Part shown: in pieces, positions 16,128-24,701 of the stretch
How the letters are laid out: every line of letters begins with the position of its first letter
Position numbering within the stretch: position 1 is the first letter of the stretch
Source of the DNA: CAYNFP01 sp964396655
GTDB lineage: Bacteria; Bacillota_I; Bacilli_A; RF39; UBA660
DNA length: 64,000 nt
Direction: 5' to 3'
NCBI GenBank assembly: GCA_964396655.1
Contig: CAYNFP010000005.1
Coordinates: 62,001 to 126,000 of the forward strand
Notes under the pieces: generated by a model
Databases searched by the model: none
Told to the model about the DNA's origin: nothing
What the model saw: only the letters and a program-made list of their open reading frames with translations
Position numbers and translations under genes: made by a program

Positions 16128-17224
16128 AAAGATTAGAAAGTACTCCAAAACAAGATGGATATAGAATGCCAGGTGAATATGAAAAACACAGTAAAACTTA
16201 TATGATATGGCCAGAAAGAACTGATAATTGGCGCTTAGGCGCTAAGCCTGCTCAAAAGGTTTATGCTGAAGTTGCTAGTGTTATAGGAAAATATGAGCCT
16301 ATTACAATGCTTGTAAGTTCTACTCAATATATGAATGCGAGAGGAGTACTACCTGATTATGTACAAGTATTAGAAATGAGCAATGATGATGCTTGGGTAC
16401 GTGATTGTGGAACTACTTTTGTAGTTAATGATAAAGGTGGTCTTAGAGGAATAGACTGGCACTTTAATGCTTGGGGAGGATTAGTTGAAGGCCTATATTA
16501 TCCTTGGGATAAAGATGATAAAATAGGTTTAAAAATGAGTGAACTAGAATACTCTGATGTATATTCTTTAAATGATTTTGTTCTTGAAGGAGGAAGTATA
16601 CATACTGATGGACACGGAACTCTTTTAACTACTGAAGAATGTTTACTTGCAAAAGATAGAAATCCAGAACTAAGTAAAAAAGAAATTGAAGATAAATTAA
16701 AAGAATATTTAAATGTCGAAAAAGTTTTATGGATTCCAAGAGGGATCTATAATGATGAAACAAATGGACATGTAGATAATATTTGTAATTTTGTAAGGCC
16801 GGGAGAAGTGGTTCTTGCTTGGACTAATGACAAAGATGATCCTCAATATGAAATAAGTAAAGAAGCATTAGAATATTTAGAAAGTGTTACTGATGCAGAA
16901 GGAAGAAAACTTAAAATTCATAAAATGTTAATTCCAAAGCCTATTCTTATCACCAAAGAAGAAAGTGAAGGAGTAGATGCCATTGAGGGGACATTACCTA
17001 GACAAGAGGGAGATAGAATGGCGGCTTCTTATGTAAATTATTATACTGGAAATGGATTCGTAGCCTTACCAATATTTAGTGATCCACATGATGAGTTAGC
17101 TATTAACTTATTAAAAGAATTATATCCTGATAGAGTAATTGAACCTATCTATGCTCGCGAAATATTATTAGGTGGTGGCAATATTCATTGCATTACTCAA
17201 CAAGTTCCGTCTAAAAATTTATGA
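16124..17224 (+). CDS. aguA: Agmatine deiminase
   Basis: This enzyme hydrolyses agmatine to N-carbamoylputrescine and ammonia. It has 366 residues, the normal length. Family motifs include MPGEYEKHSKTYMIWPER at the start, DDAWVRDCGTTF, EGGSIHTDGHGT, NGHVDN with the catalytic His, and the nucleophile Cys356 in GGGNIHCITQQ. The start overlaps the antiporter stop (ATGA), and its own stop overlaps the carbamate kinase start in the same way. The ammonia released could also help acid tolerance, as known for this pathway in lactic acid bacteria. Confidence 0.96.
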   Translation: MKRLESTPKQDGYRMPGEYEKHSKTYMIWPERTDNWRLGAKPAQKVYAEVASVIGKYEPITMLVSSTQYMNARGVLPDYVQVLEMSNDDAWVRDCGTTFVVNDKGGLRGIDWHFNAWGGLVEGLYYPWDKDDKIGLKMSELEYSDVYSLNDFVLEGGSIHTDGHGTLLTTEECLLAKDRNPELSKKEIEDKLKEYLNVEKVLWIPRGIYNDETNGHVDNICNFVRPGEVVLAWTNDKDDPQYEISKEALEYLESVTDAEGRKLKIHKMLIPKPILITKEESEGVDAIEGTLPRQEGDRMAASYVNYYTGNGFVALPIFSDPHDELAINLLKELYPDRVIEPIYAREILLGGGNIHCITQQVPSKNL

Positions 17225-18114
17225 GAACAGTTATTGCATTAGGAGGAAATGCTTTAGGTAATGATTATTTAGAGCAGCAAACTCTTATAAAAAAAGCATC
17301 AAAAGATTTAATCCCTTTAATAAAAAATAATGAAATTATTATTACTCATGGTAATGGACCTCAAGTAGGAATGATAACTAAGGCATTAACAAATGACGGA
17401 ATTAATATGCCTTTAGATATATGTACCGCTATGAGCGAAGGATATATTGGATTTCATTTACAAAAAATTATTAAAGAAGAAATAAATTTAAATAGAGATG
17501 TTATAACAGTTTTAACTGAGGTTGTAGTTGATAAAAAAGATTCTTCTTTTAAAAATCCAACCAAACCAATTGGTAAATTTTATTCAAAAGAAGAAGCTGA
17601 TAAATTAGCTAAAGAATCAAATGACATTTATATAATGGATGCAAATAGAGGATATAGAAAAGTAGTGGCTTCCCCTAAACCGGTTGATATAACAAATGTT
17701 TCTTCAATAGAAGCTTTATTAAAAAATAATACAATTGTTATAGCTGGTGGAGGTGGCGGTATTCCAATATTTAATAATTCTAATTCTACTGGAATAAATG
17801 CTGTTATTGATAAAGATTTAGCGTCTTCCCTATTAGCTCAAAAATTAAAAGCAGACTTATTTATAATATTAACTGCTGTAAATCAAGTAATGATTAATTT
17901 TGATAGTAATAATCCTATTAAAGTTAATAAAATGACAATTAAAGAAGCTAAAGAATACATCAAAAATGATGAATTCAAAAAAGGAAGCATGTTACCTAAA
18001 GTAGAAGCAGCAATTAACTTTACTGAAAATACTGGTAGCAAAACTATAATTACTAGTCTTGATAATATAAAAAATATTGTTAATGAAAAAGATATAACAA
18101 TTATAGAAAAATAA
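17221..18114 (+). CDS. arcC: Carbamate kinase of the agmatine pathway
   Basis: It transfers phosphate from carbamoyl phosphate to ADP, giving the one ATP of the pathway. The 297-residue protein carries kinase motifs ALGGNALG, THGNGPQVG, AGGGGGIPI and DKDLASSLLA, and KGSMLPKVEAA near the C-terminus. The start overlaps the agmatine deiminase stop by ATGA. It is the last gene of the operon, followed at once by an intrinsic terminator. In agmatine operons this kinase is named aguC. Confidence 0.95.
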   Translation: MRTVIALGGNALGNDYLEQQTLIKKASKDLIPLIKNNEIIITHGNGPQVGMITKALTNDGINMPLDICTAMSEGYIGFHLQKIIKEEINLNRDVITVLTEVVVDKKDSSFKNPTKPIGKFYSKEEADKLAKESNDIYIMDANRGYRKVVASPKPVDITNVSSIEALLKNNTIVIAGGGGGIPIFNNSNSTGINAVIDKDLASSLLAQKLKADLFIILTAVNQVMINFDSNNPIKVNKMTIKEAKEYIKNDEFKKGSMLPKVEAAINFTENTGSKTIITSLDNIKNIVNEKDITIIEK

Positions 18115-18144
18115 AAGAAATTAATAAAATTAATTTCTTTTTTT
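18114..18144 (+). terminator. Terminator of the agmatine operon
   Basis: A perfect 12-bp stem (18114-18125 with 18129-18140, loop AAA) lies directly after the carbamate kinase stop, with seven T in the run 18138-18144. The stop codon of the convergent ABC permease gene abuts it, so it may also act in reverse. Confidence 0.88.
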
Positions 18145-18934
18145 AATAATTAGTTAATCTTTTTTCTATATAAGATACAATTTTATAAAGTAAAATAGAA
18201 AGAATGATTAATAAAATAATACCACTTATAACAAGATTTAAGTTAAATACTTGAGAGCCATATAATATTAAATATCCTATACCAGCTTTTGAAGTTAAAA
18301 ATTCTCCCATTATAACTCCTACTAAGCACATAGATATATTGATTTTTAAAATATTTATTATTATTTTATAATTATAGGGGATAACAACTTTAAATAAAAT
18401 ATCTTTGTTACTTGCATTAAAAGCTTTTAATAATTTTATTTTATTTTTATCTGTATTAATAAATCCATTATAAATAGTTTGAATACTTACAATTATGGAT
18501 ATTAAAACTGCCATTAAAATAATACTCTTTGTATTAGCACCCATCCAAATAATAATTATAGGACCTAAAGCCACTTTAGGGAGTGAATTAAGCATTGTTA
18601 AATAAGGATCACATACTTTTGATAAAAATTTACTTCTATATAAAATAATTGATATTATTAATGATAAAAAAGTTGTTATAAAAAATGCTAACAAAGTTTC
18701 ATATAAAGTTACCCATATATGAAAGAATAAATTATTATTTTTAATCAAACTTATAATAGTTCTTATAATTTTACTTGGAGAACTAAATATAAAAGAATTT
18801 ATTATTTGATATCTAGAAAGTAACTCCCACATTATTAAAAATATAATTGTAATTAATATTTGAGTTATAAATATTAAAATCTTTTCTTTTTTTAATTTTT
18901 TTAAGTATTCTTTTTGATTAACAGATTGATTCAT
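18143..18934 (-). CDS. ABC importer permease, SsuC/TauC/ThiX type
   Basis: The 263-residue membrane protein has about six transmembrane segments. The binding-protein-dependent permease loop is near PKVALGPIIIIWMGANTKS, where the family has the P-alP-l-i-WfG pattern. It overlaps the ATPase gene by 17 bases and forms a three-gene importer with it and the binding protein. Substrate classes for this family include alkanesulfonates, taurine, nitrate and thiamine-precursor pyrimidines; the sequence alone does not settle which applies. Confidence 0.87.
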   Translation of the reverse strand: MNQSVNQKEYLKKLKKEKILIFITQILITIIFLIMWELLSRYQIINSFIFSSPSKIIRTIISLIKNNNLFFHIWVTLYETLLAFFITTFLSLIISIILYRSKFLSKVCDPYLTMLNSLPKVALGPIIIIWMGANTKSIILMAVLISIIVSIQTIYNGFINTDKNKIKLLKAFNASNKDILFKVVIPYNYKIIINILKINISMCLVGVIMGEFLTSKAGIGYLILYGSQVFNLNLVISGIILLIILSILLYKIVSYIEKRLTNY

Positions 18935-19670
18935 CTAAATCTCTCCATAGCATATCGTAATAATATGCAAATTCTTTTGCTTTCCTATTATTTATAGGAT
19001 TTCCTTTGTCTGTTAGTTCAATATCATATATTTTTTTTATATATGCAGGCCTTTTAGATAAAACAACTATTTTATCAGACATAGATATTGCTTCTGCTAT
19101 ATCATGTGTAACCATAATTACAGTCTTTTTCTCATTTTTAATAATTTTAAATACATCATCACTAACTTTTAATCTAGATTGATAATCTAAATTACTGAAA
19201 GGTTCATCTAATAATAATATATCTGGTTTTATTGCTAATGTTCTAATTAAAGCCACTCTTTGTCTCATACCTCCAGAAAGTGATTTCGGATAACTATTAA
19301 TAAATTCTTTTAATCCATATTTTTCTAATAAACCTTTAACATATTCTTTGTTTTCTTTAGTAAGTTTCTTTTGTACTTTCAATCCCAATATAGAATTTTC
19401 ATATACTGTTAGCCAATTAAATAAAGAATCATCTTGAAGCATATATCCAACTTTTATATCATTACTTACAAAACTTATTTCTCCATCATAAGCCTTATCA
19501 ATATCCGCTAAAATGTTTAATATAGTACTTTTACCACATCCAGAAGAACCTATAATTGATACATAGTCACCTTTTTTTATTTTTAAAGAGAAGTCTTTAA
19601 TAGCTTCAACTTCTCCTTCTAAACTATAATATATTTTAGATAAATTACTTATCTCTAATATATTTTTCAT
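18918..19670 (-). CDS. ABC importer ATPase, SsuB/TauB type
   Basis: In this 250-residue protein Walker A is GSSGCGKST (about 36-44), the Q-loop MLQDDSLFNW, the signature LSGGMRQR and Walker B ILLLDEPFSNLD, followed by the switch His (VTHDIAEA). The closest pattern is the SsuB/TauB/ThiZ group. It starts inside the 3' end of the binding-protein gene (26-base overlap) and overlaps the permease gene downstream, so the three are made together. Confidence 0.92.
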   Translation of the reverse strand: MKNILEISNLSKIYYSLEGEVEAIKDFSLKIKKGDYVSIIGSSGCGKSTILNILADIDKAYDGEISFVSNDIKVGYMLQDDSLFNWLTVYENSILGLKVQKKLTKENKEYVKGLLEKYGLKEFINSYPKSLSGGMRQRVALIRTLAIKPDILLLDEPFSNLDYQSRLKVSDDVFKIIKNEKKTVIMVTHDIAEAISMSDKIVVLSKRPAYIKKIYDIELTDKGNPINNRKAKEFAYYYDMLWRDLDESIC

Positions 19671-20652
19671 TAAATTTATTTGTGACTAAATCAGAAAATT
19701 TTACTTTTGCCTTTAACACTTTATTATATATCATAATATCCTCTAGTCTATTATAAGCTTCTTCATTTACAGCGGTATTATTCCACCAAGAATCAGCAGT
19801 TTTATATCTTTCAACTATATTTGCTACTTCTCTTAAAGTCATATCCGGAAATTGATTTATTATGTCTTTTGCTAAAACATTACTATCAGTATTCTTTACA
19901 TATTCTAATGCTTTATTTAATGCTTTTACAAAAGATTTTATTGTACCTTCATTATTATCTATATAGCTTTTTCTAGCATAATAAGCAGTATAAGGAACCT
20001 CTCCTGACATTAATCCTAAAGATGCTAAAACACATCCATAACCTTCTTTTTCTACTTTAGATGCAGTTGGTTCAAAAAGATTAACATAGTCCCCTTGACC
20101 TCCAATAAATGCTCCACTTAATGCCGCAAATTCAACTGAAGTATCTATAGTAACTTCACTTGTTATATCATATTTAGATAATGCATATTTAAACACCATT
20201 AATGGCATACCACCACTACGTCCTGCTAATACAGACTTTCCTTTTAAATTTTTAACATCAAAATTAGTTTTTTCATCACAACTACCTACTAGAAATTGAC
20301 CATCTCTTTTAGTTAATCCAGAAAATGTAACAAGATAATCTTTTTCTCCGTTATTGTATACATATATTGCTGCTTCAGGACCAGAGAATCCTATGTTAAC
20401 ATCATTTGATAACACAGAAGCTGCTACTTTATCTGCTCCTGGAGTTAATACAACTTCTATATCCAAACCTTCATCTTCAAAATATCCTTTTTCTATTGCA
20501 ACATACCATGGTGTATAAAATATTGAATGAGTTACTTCTGAAACTTTAACTTTTATTAAATTATCATCATCCTTTTTATTATAAATAATTCCAGTAATTG
20601 CTAAAAGCAATAATACTAAACACCCCACCAATAAAAATATTGTTTTCTTCAT
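19645..20652 (-). CDS. ABC importer substrate-binding protein, NMT1/SsuA-like
   Basis: The 335-residue protein has an N-terminal hydrophobic segment (about 5-23) that probably anchors it in the membrane; LVGC at 8-11 is too near the N-terminus for a convincing lipobox. The mature part has the NMT1/THI5-like pattern: FYTPWYVAIEKGYFEDEGLDIE near the start, then NVGFSGPEA-like DVNIGFSGPEAAI. These proteins bind small organosulfonates, nitrate or pyrimidine precursors of thiamine. No TPP riboswitch or sulfur gene is near, so the ligand stays open. It is first of three overlapping genes. Confidence 0.83.
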   Translation of the reverse strand: MKKTIFLLVGCLVLLLLAITGIIYNKKDDDNLIKVKVSEVTHSIFYTPWYVAIEKGYFEDEGLDIEVVLTPGADKVAASVLSNDVNIGFSGPEAAIYVYNNGEKDYLVTFSGLTKRDGQFLVGSCDEKTNFDVKNLKGKSVLAGRSGGMPLMVFKYALSKYDITSEVTIDTSVEFAALSGAFIGGQGDYVNLFEPTASKVEKEGYGCVLASLGLMSGEVPYTAYYARKSYIDNNEGTIKSFVKALNKALEYVKNTDSNVLAKDIINQFPDMTLREVANIVERYKTADSWWNNTAVNEEAYNRLEDIMIYNKVLKAKVKFSDLVTNKFNEKYIRDK

Positions 20653-20714
20653 TTTTCCCCCTTTTCTTTATTATTATATTCTTGTTTTTAAATATAGTTC
20701 TTTTGCCTTCTCAA

Positions 20715-20741
20715 TAAAAAAAGCCACTTAAAGTGACTTTA
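20715..20741 (-). terminator. Intrinsic terminator of the McrB-like gene group
   Basis: On the minus strand AAGTCAC-TTAA-GTGGCTT (one G-U pair) is followed by seven T. It starts one base after the stop of the repeat protein gene at 20742 and separates that group from the ABC importer downstream. Confidence 0.78.
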
Positions 20742-22007
20742 TTAATCTCCATAAACTACTTGAATTTTACCTATAAAAGATTTATCTTTATCATAATTTT
20801 GAGGTTCATTTATACCTTGTAATTTAAATGATACAACATAACTATGTTTTGCTTTAGGAGCAATCATTATTTCTCTTAAGAAAACTGTATCTTCCCAAGG
20901 AGCCGTAGTAAAATCTAAATTTTTACAATTAGGAGTACATGCAACTTTAAATTTAAAATTCTCACTAGTAAATGTATTTGTAGTTATAACCCATTGTAAA
21001 TTATAACTAACATAATATGGACTTTTATTTTCTACCGTAAATAACTTATCAGGAATTTTACTTCCATCCCCTTGCATATCATCCGGAACTATATTTTCAA
21101 TTACTACATCTGATAAATCCACATATTCTATTTCTAATGTGGCTGTTTTATTAGTTATGGTTGGTTTTCCAACAATCTCAGAACTACCATTTTTTGATAT
21201 TATAACTTCTGTAAGATCATCTAAACAAAATTTATCACAAATCTTATCATCATTAGTATCACATTGAAGATCACAAGTGCCATCCCCATCTGTATCAAGG
21301 TTTAAATCAGCAAGTTTGTCATTATTTAAGTCCAAATCTATTGTTGCTTTTCCAGAATTGGTTAAATCCAAATTTGTATCAGGCCATCCATCGTTATTTG
21401 TATCACAATTTCTTATACATACACCATTATCATCTAAAACATTTGTAGGATTTAAAATATCATCTCCACTGACTACATTAAAAGTACTTTGTCTATTTCC
21501 TTTATAATCAACATTTACATCTGGTTTATCGTCACCATTTAAATCTATATTTATTTCTGCCTCTTCATCATCATTTGTATCTATATTTATATCAGCAACT
21601 CCATCTCCATCTATATCTTTATTTAAATCCATAAGTTTTATATAGTTGAATGCTGAATAAGTTGCTCCAACAATTGTAAAAAGTAAAGCACCAAGTAATG
21701 CTATTATAAAATAAACTCCAACTCTTTTTTGAAATTCAAAAGTTATTATATTATTTTCTTTTTTTACTAAAAGGCCTAATGGAAGATGAGCATTATTATC
21801 AAATTCATCACAAGTTAATTTAAGGCATTTTAAAACATATTTTTCATCAATGTCTATCTTTTTAGTTCCAGTATAAACACCTTCTAAAATATCTCTTATT
21901 ATTGCGGCTTGAATTTTAGCATCTAATTCATTGAATTTTTTTACATTTAATTCATTATTCTTAAATACCTTATTTTTTTCCAAAAATATTTTATTTTTGT
22001 CTTCCAT
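20742..22007 (-). CDS. Membrane protein with acidic Asp/Asn (thrombospondin-3-like) repeats
   Basis: The start is ATG 22007 (AAAGGA eight bases upstream), not the in-frame TTG at 22013, giving 421 residues. A cytoplasmic N-terminal domain of ~95 residues precedes one transmembrane segment (about 97-120). Residues about 128-265 are repeats of the form D-x-D-G-D-x-x-D-x-N-x-D, similar to the calcium-binding repeats of thrombospondin type 3 or EF-hand/dockerin loops, with six Cys, mostly in the second half. A C-terminal beta-rich domain follows. It is the last gene of the group that begins at 25841. Calcium binding is inferred from the repeat pattern; the partner and role are unknown. Confidence 0.65.
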   Translation of the reverse strand: MEDKNKIFLEKNKVFKNNELNVKKFNELDAKIQAAIIRDILEGVYTGTKKIDIDEKYVLKCLKLTCDEFDNNAHLPLGLLVKKENNIITFEFQKRVGVYFIIALLGALLFTIVGATYSAFNYIKLMDLNKDIDGDGVADINIDTNDDEEAEINIDLNGDDKPDVNVDYKGNRQSTFNVVSGDDILNPTNVLDDNGVCIRNCDTNNDGWPDTNLDLTNSGKATIDLDLNNDKLADLNLDTDGDGTCDLQCDTNDDKICDKFCLDDLTEVIISKNGSSEIVGKPTITNKTATLEIEYVDLSDVVIENIVPDDMQGDGSKIPDKLFTVENKSPYYVSYNLQWVITTNTFTSENFKFKVACTPNCKNLDFTTAPWEDTVFLREIMIAPKAKHSYVVSFKLQGINEPQNYDKDKSFIGKIQVVYGD

Positions 22008-22050
22008 AAGCAAATCCTTTACTCTATTTATAATTATACATTAAGATAAT

Positions 22051-22076
22051 GAAAAAAACAATTTGTTATTGTTTTC
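22051..22076 (-). terminator. Hairpin after the DUF2357-like gene
   Basis: On the minus strand AAAACAAT/ATTGTTTT with a five-base loop is followed by a T run, overlapping the TGA stop. It is 44 bases before the repeat-protein start, so the last gene may be expressed at a lower level or from its own promoter. Confidence 0.6.
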
Positions 22077-23178
22077 ATTTTAATAATAATTCACACTTTT
22101 CAAAATTTTCATTCTGAATTTGTATAAATTTATAGCATATCTTTTTAATTTTCTTTTCTCTTCCTCTTCTTAATTTTGAAACCAATTTAAATTGTTCTTT
22201 TAACATTCTGGTAAATATTCTTTCGCTTCCACCAACTTCATCTAAGTAATCTTCTATTAAATTTTTAATGTATGCTACATTATATAAATTACTTTTCTTT
22301 CTTGAATATTTAGTATCTAACATAGCTAATGAATCAAAGTCAATAAAATATCCAAAGTCAAATTGATCTTTTATACTTTCATTATCAGTTATAATTTCAT
22401 TTTTTCTAGTAATTTTAGGTTGTTCAATTTGAAATTGCTCCAAATAATCCCAAAGTTCTGCAGCTTTTTTAAAATTTGGTTCTTTTAAAATTATATTTGT
22501 TTTTCTTATTGGGCTTCTAACAGGAGCAACTTGAACTAAGGCTTTAATAAATTCTGTTTTAGAGAATCCACTTATAATTTTTCTTACTTCCTGAATTCTT
22601 TCTTGCCTTGAAGATTGGCCTTCTTCGGGAATCGGAATTTCATGCATTCTTTGATTTTCTAAAGTTAAATTAACTTTTATACTATCAAATCTTAATTTAG
22701 TTTCTCCTTCAAAAGAAACTTTTCTGTCACACTTAAAATATGATCCTTCATCTCCAAATTCTTCAATTTGCATATCTAAAAATTTAGATAAGTTTTTAAT
22801 TAAAGTATAAATAAATCTATTTTCATAAATATCTATAGTGTCTTCTTTATTAATATTTAAAACTTTTTTAGGTTGAACCATACCATCATCCGCGATATCT
22901 TGAATTAAATTACTATTTTGAGCTAAATGTCTTATAGTTTCGGGAGTGGTTTTTTTAGCTTTCTCTACTTCTATTATTTCTTCTTCTTGAACCAAAAATC
23001 TTTTAGGACTTCTTAAAATTCTATCCAAGTAAGGCAAACATTCTTCTACTTTTTCAAGCCAAGTAAAATCCACAAGAATTTCTTCTTCTTTAGAATCAAT
23101 CCAAATTTTTGATTTTGTTTTTGCTAAAAATATTTTAAGTTCATTATCATTAATATTTCCTGTGTAATCTTCTTTCAT
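22075..23178 (-). CDS. DUF2357/McrC-related partner protein
   Basis: The 367-residue soluble protein is rich in charged residues. The most telling motif is YENRFIYTLIKNL (about 118-130), which resembles the ENRF-type signature of the DUF2357/PDDEXK_7 (McrC-related) family. A MLDTKYS segment (287-292) could be the D-x-K half of a PD-(D/E)XK nuclease site, but the rest of the site is not clear and it may be inactive. It lies 19 bases downstream of an McrB-type ATPase gene, the usual arrangement for an ATPase plus effector pair. Family assignment is tentative. Confidence 0.55.
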   Translation of the reverse strand: MKEDYTGNINDNELKIFLAKTKSKIWIDSKEEEILVDFTWLEKVEECLPYLDRILRSPKRFLVQEEEIIEVEKAKKTTPETIRHLAQNSNLIQDIADDGMVQPKKVLNINKEDTIDIYENRFIYTLIKNLSKFLDMQIEEFGDEGSYFKCDRKVSFEGETKLRFDSIKVNLTLENQRMHEIPIPEEGQSSRQERIQEVRKIISGFSKTEFIKALVQVAPVRSPIRKTNIILKEPNFKKAAELWDYLEQFQIEQPKITRKNEIITDNESIKDQFDFGYFIDFDSLAMLDTKYSRKKSNLYNVAYIKNLIEDYLDEVGGSERIFTRMLKEQFKLVSKLRRGREKKIKKICYKFIQIQNENFEKCELLLK

Positions 23179-23197
23179 ATGTTTACCTTTCTTTTAA

Positions 23198-24700
23198 TTA
23201 AGCCATCTTTTTAAGTCTTTCTAAGTAATCTTTACATTCTTTCATTGTATCTTTACCAAATTCTTTATCCAAGTATGATAATAATCCATCAATTTCATCT
23301 CTTATATATGATAAATTCAATTGTTCAAATTTTCTTAAAATCTTATTTGCTACAATATAATCAATAGCTACAATTTCTTCTCCGCCGCAAGCAATAAATG
23401 CTGGAATATATTCTTGGATTTGTTTTGCAATACGATTACCAAAAGAAATTCTAAAATATTCAATTAAATAATCATCTAAAGATTTTATTTTATTTAACAT
23501 ATCAACAGACAATGGATGTTCTTTAACTGCCTTTTCAAATAATGATTCAAAATATTCGGCAGTTATATGCAATTTTTCTGTTTTTGGTGCTTCGAAAGGA
23601 GGTTCCTTAGAATTAATATTAATTGGCATAGCACGGTCATAAACCTTATCTGTTACCATAAATGTTGAGTCATCATTATTAATTGTTCCTATATACCACA
23701 TATTATTTGGTATTCTAAATCTACCACGAACTATTTTTTTAGGATCGTTTGGCCATTCAGACAATACTAGGTTAATTACCCACTCTTCTACTCTTGGCAT
23801 TTCCAATATAGATAACATTTCTGCAAAATAATATTCAACACGAGCAATGTTCATCTCATCTAATATTGTTATATAAACATCTGGTTTGTATGTTGCTTCA
23901 TACATCTTTTCTAGTAATTCTGTTTCATTAAATCTTTTAGTAAATTCGTTAAAGTATCCAAATAATTCAGAACGATCCCTATAAGAAGGCTGAACTGAAA
24001 CTATAACTGAAGGATTATCAAAATAATTTCCTAAAGCATAAGCCAAAGATGTTTTACCTGTTCCAGATATACCTTGTAAAATTATAAGTCGGTTAGATGC
24101 GAAAGCAGAAATAAACAATCTAATTAAATCAATATTATAATATAACTTTAATTCATTAGCGGCATAATTTTTAAAATTAGTACAAAGGTCACTTAAAGTT
24201 ATTGTATTATTTGTAGGTACAGGTACATAATTAGCCATTTCTTTATCAACTCTTGTAAGTCTAAAGAATCTGCTTTCTCCTTCCGGAACTTTATTTATTA
24301 TATTTCCATTTTCATCATATTCAACATCTGCAGCTCCAGATAATTCCAAATACTTTTCATTTTCTTTTTTTAATCTTAAAACATCATTATTTAACTTATC
24401 CACTTCATCTAATAATGATTCTTGTTTATGAAGATTCTTTTTAAATTTTATTCTTCTTTTAACTAAGAAATATATACCATAAACAATCAACCCTATTATT
24501 GCAAGTAAACATAGTACAGTAATTCCAACTAATATCCATGATGCTCCTCTAAACCACTTAGAGTATTCTTTAATAACATCAATATAAGTTAAAATATTAA
24601 GCATTTTTAAAAGACCTGTTATAATATCTTTAAATATCTCTATAAGAGTTCTAAAGAAAGGTTTCATAAACGCTACAAAAAAGTCTCCAAACTTCTCCAT
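23198..24700 (-). CDS. Membrane-anchored McrB-type AAA+ ATPase
   Basis: In this 500-residue protein two hydrophobic segments precede the ATPase: an amphipathic one near the N-terminus and a clear transmembrane helix at about 55-80. A coiled coil follows (about 83-118). The AAA+ domain has Walker A GISGTGKT (210-217), the McrB-like SVQPSYRDRSELFGYFNEF, Walker B ITILDEMNIARVE (277-289) and the sensor region WYIGTINNDDST. Classical McrB has a DNA-binding N-terminal domain; here it is replaced by a membrane anchor and coiled coil. It is encoded one base after the upstream gene and 19 bases before the DUF2357-like gene. Confidence 0.82.
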   Translation of the reverse strand: MEKFGDFFVAFMKPFFRTLIEIFKDIITGLLKMLNILTYIDVIKEYSKWFRGASWILVGITVLCLLAIIGLIVYGIYFLVKRRIKFKKNLHKQESLLDEVDKLNNDVLRLKKENEKYLELSGAADVEYDENGNIINKVPEGESRFFRLTRVDKEMANYVPVPTNNTITLSDLCTNFKNYAANELKLYYNIDLIRLFISAFASNRLIILQGISGTGKTSLAYALGNYFDNPSVIVSVQPSYRDRSELFGYFNEFTKRFNETELLEKMYEATYKPDVYITILDEMNIARVEYYFAEMLSILEMPRVEEWVINLVLSEWPNDPKKIVRGRFRIPNNMWYIGTINNDDSTFMVTDKVYDRAMPININSKEPPFEAPKTEKLHITAEYFESLFEKAVKEHPLSVDMLNKIKSLDDYLIEYFRISFGNRIAKQIQEYIPAFIACGGEEIVAIDYIVANKILRKFEQLNLSYIRDEIDGLLSYLDKEFGKDTMKECKDYLERLKKMA

Positions 24701-24701
24701 A

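Noticed and set aside
19645..20652. Lipoprotein signal (LVGC) in the ABC binding protein
   Set aside because: The Cys is at residue 11 with too short a hydrophobic core before it, and a long hydrophobic stretch continues after it, which fits a membrane anchor better.
20653..20714. TPP riboswitch upstream of the ABC importer
   Set aside because: The short leader lacks the CTGAGA and ACCTGA-type conserved blocks, so thiamine-precursor import is not supported by regulation.
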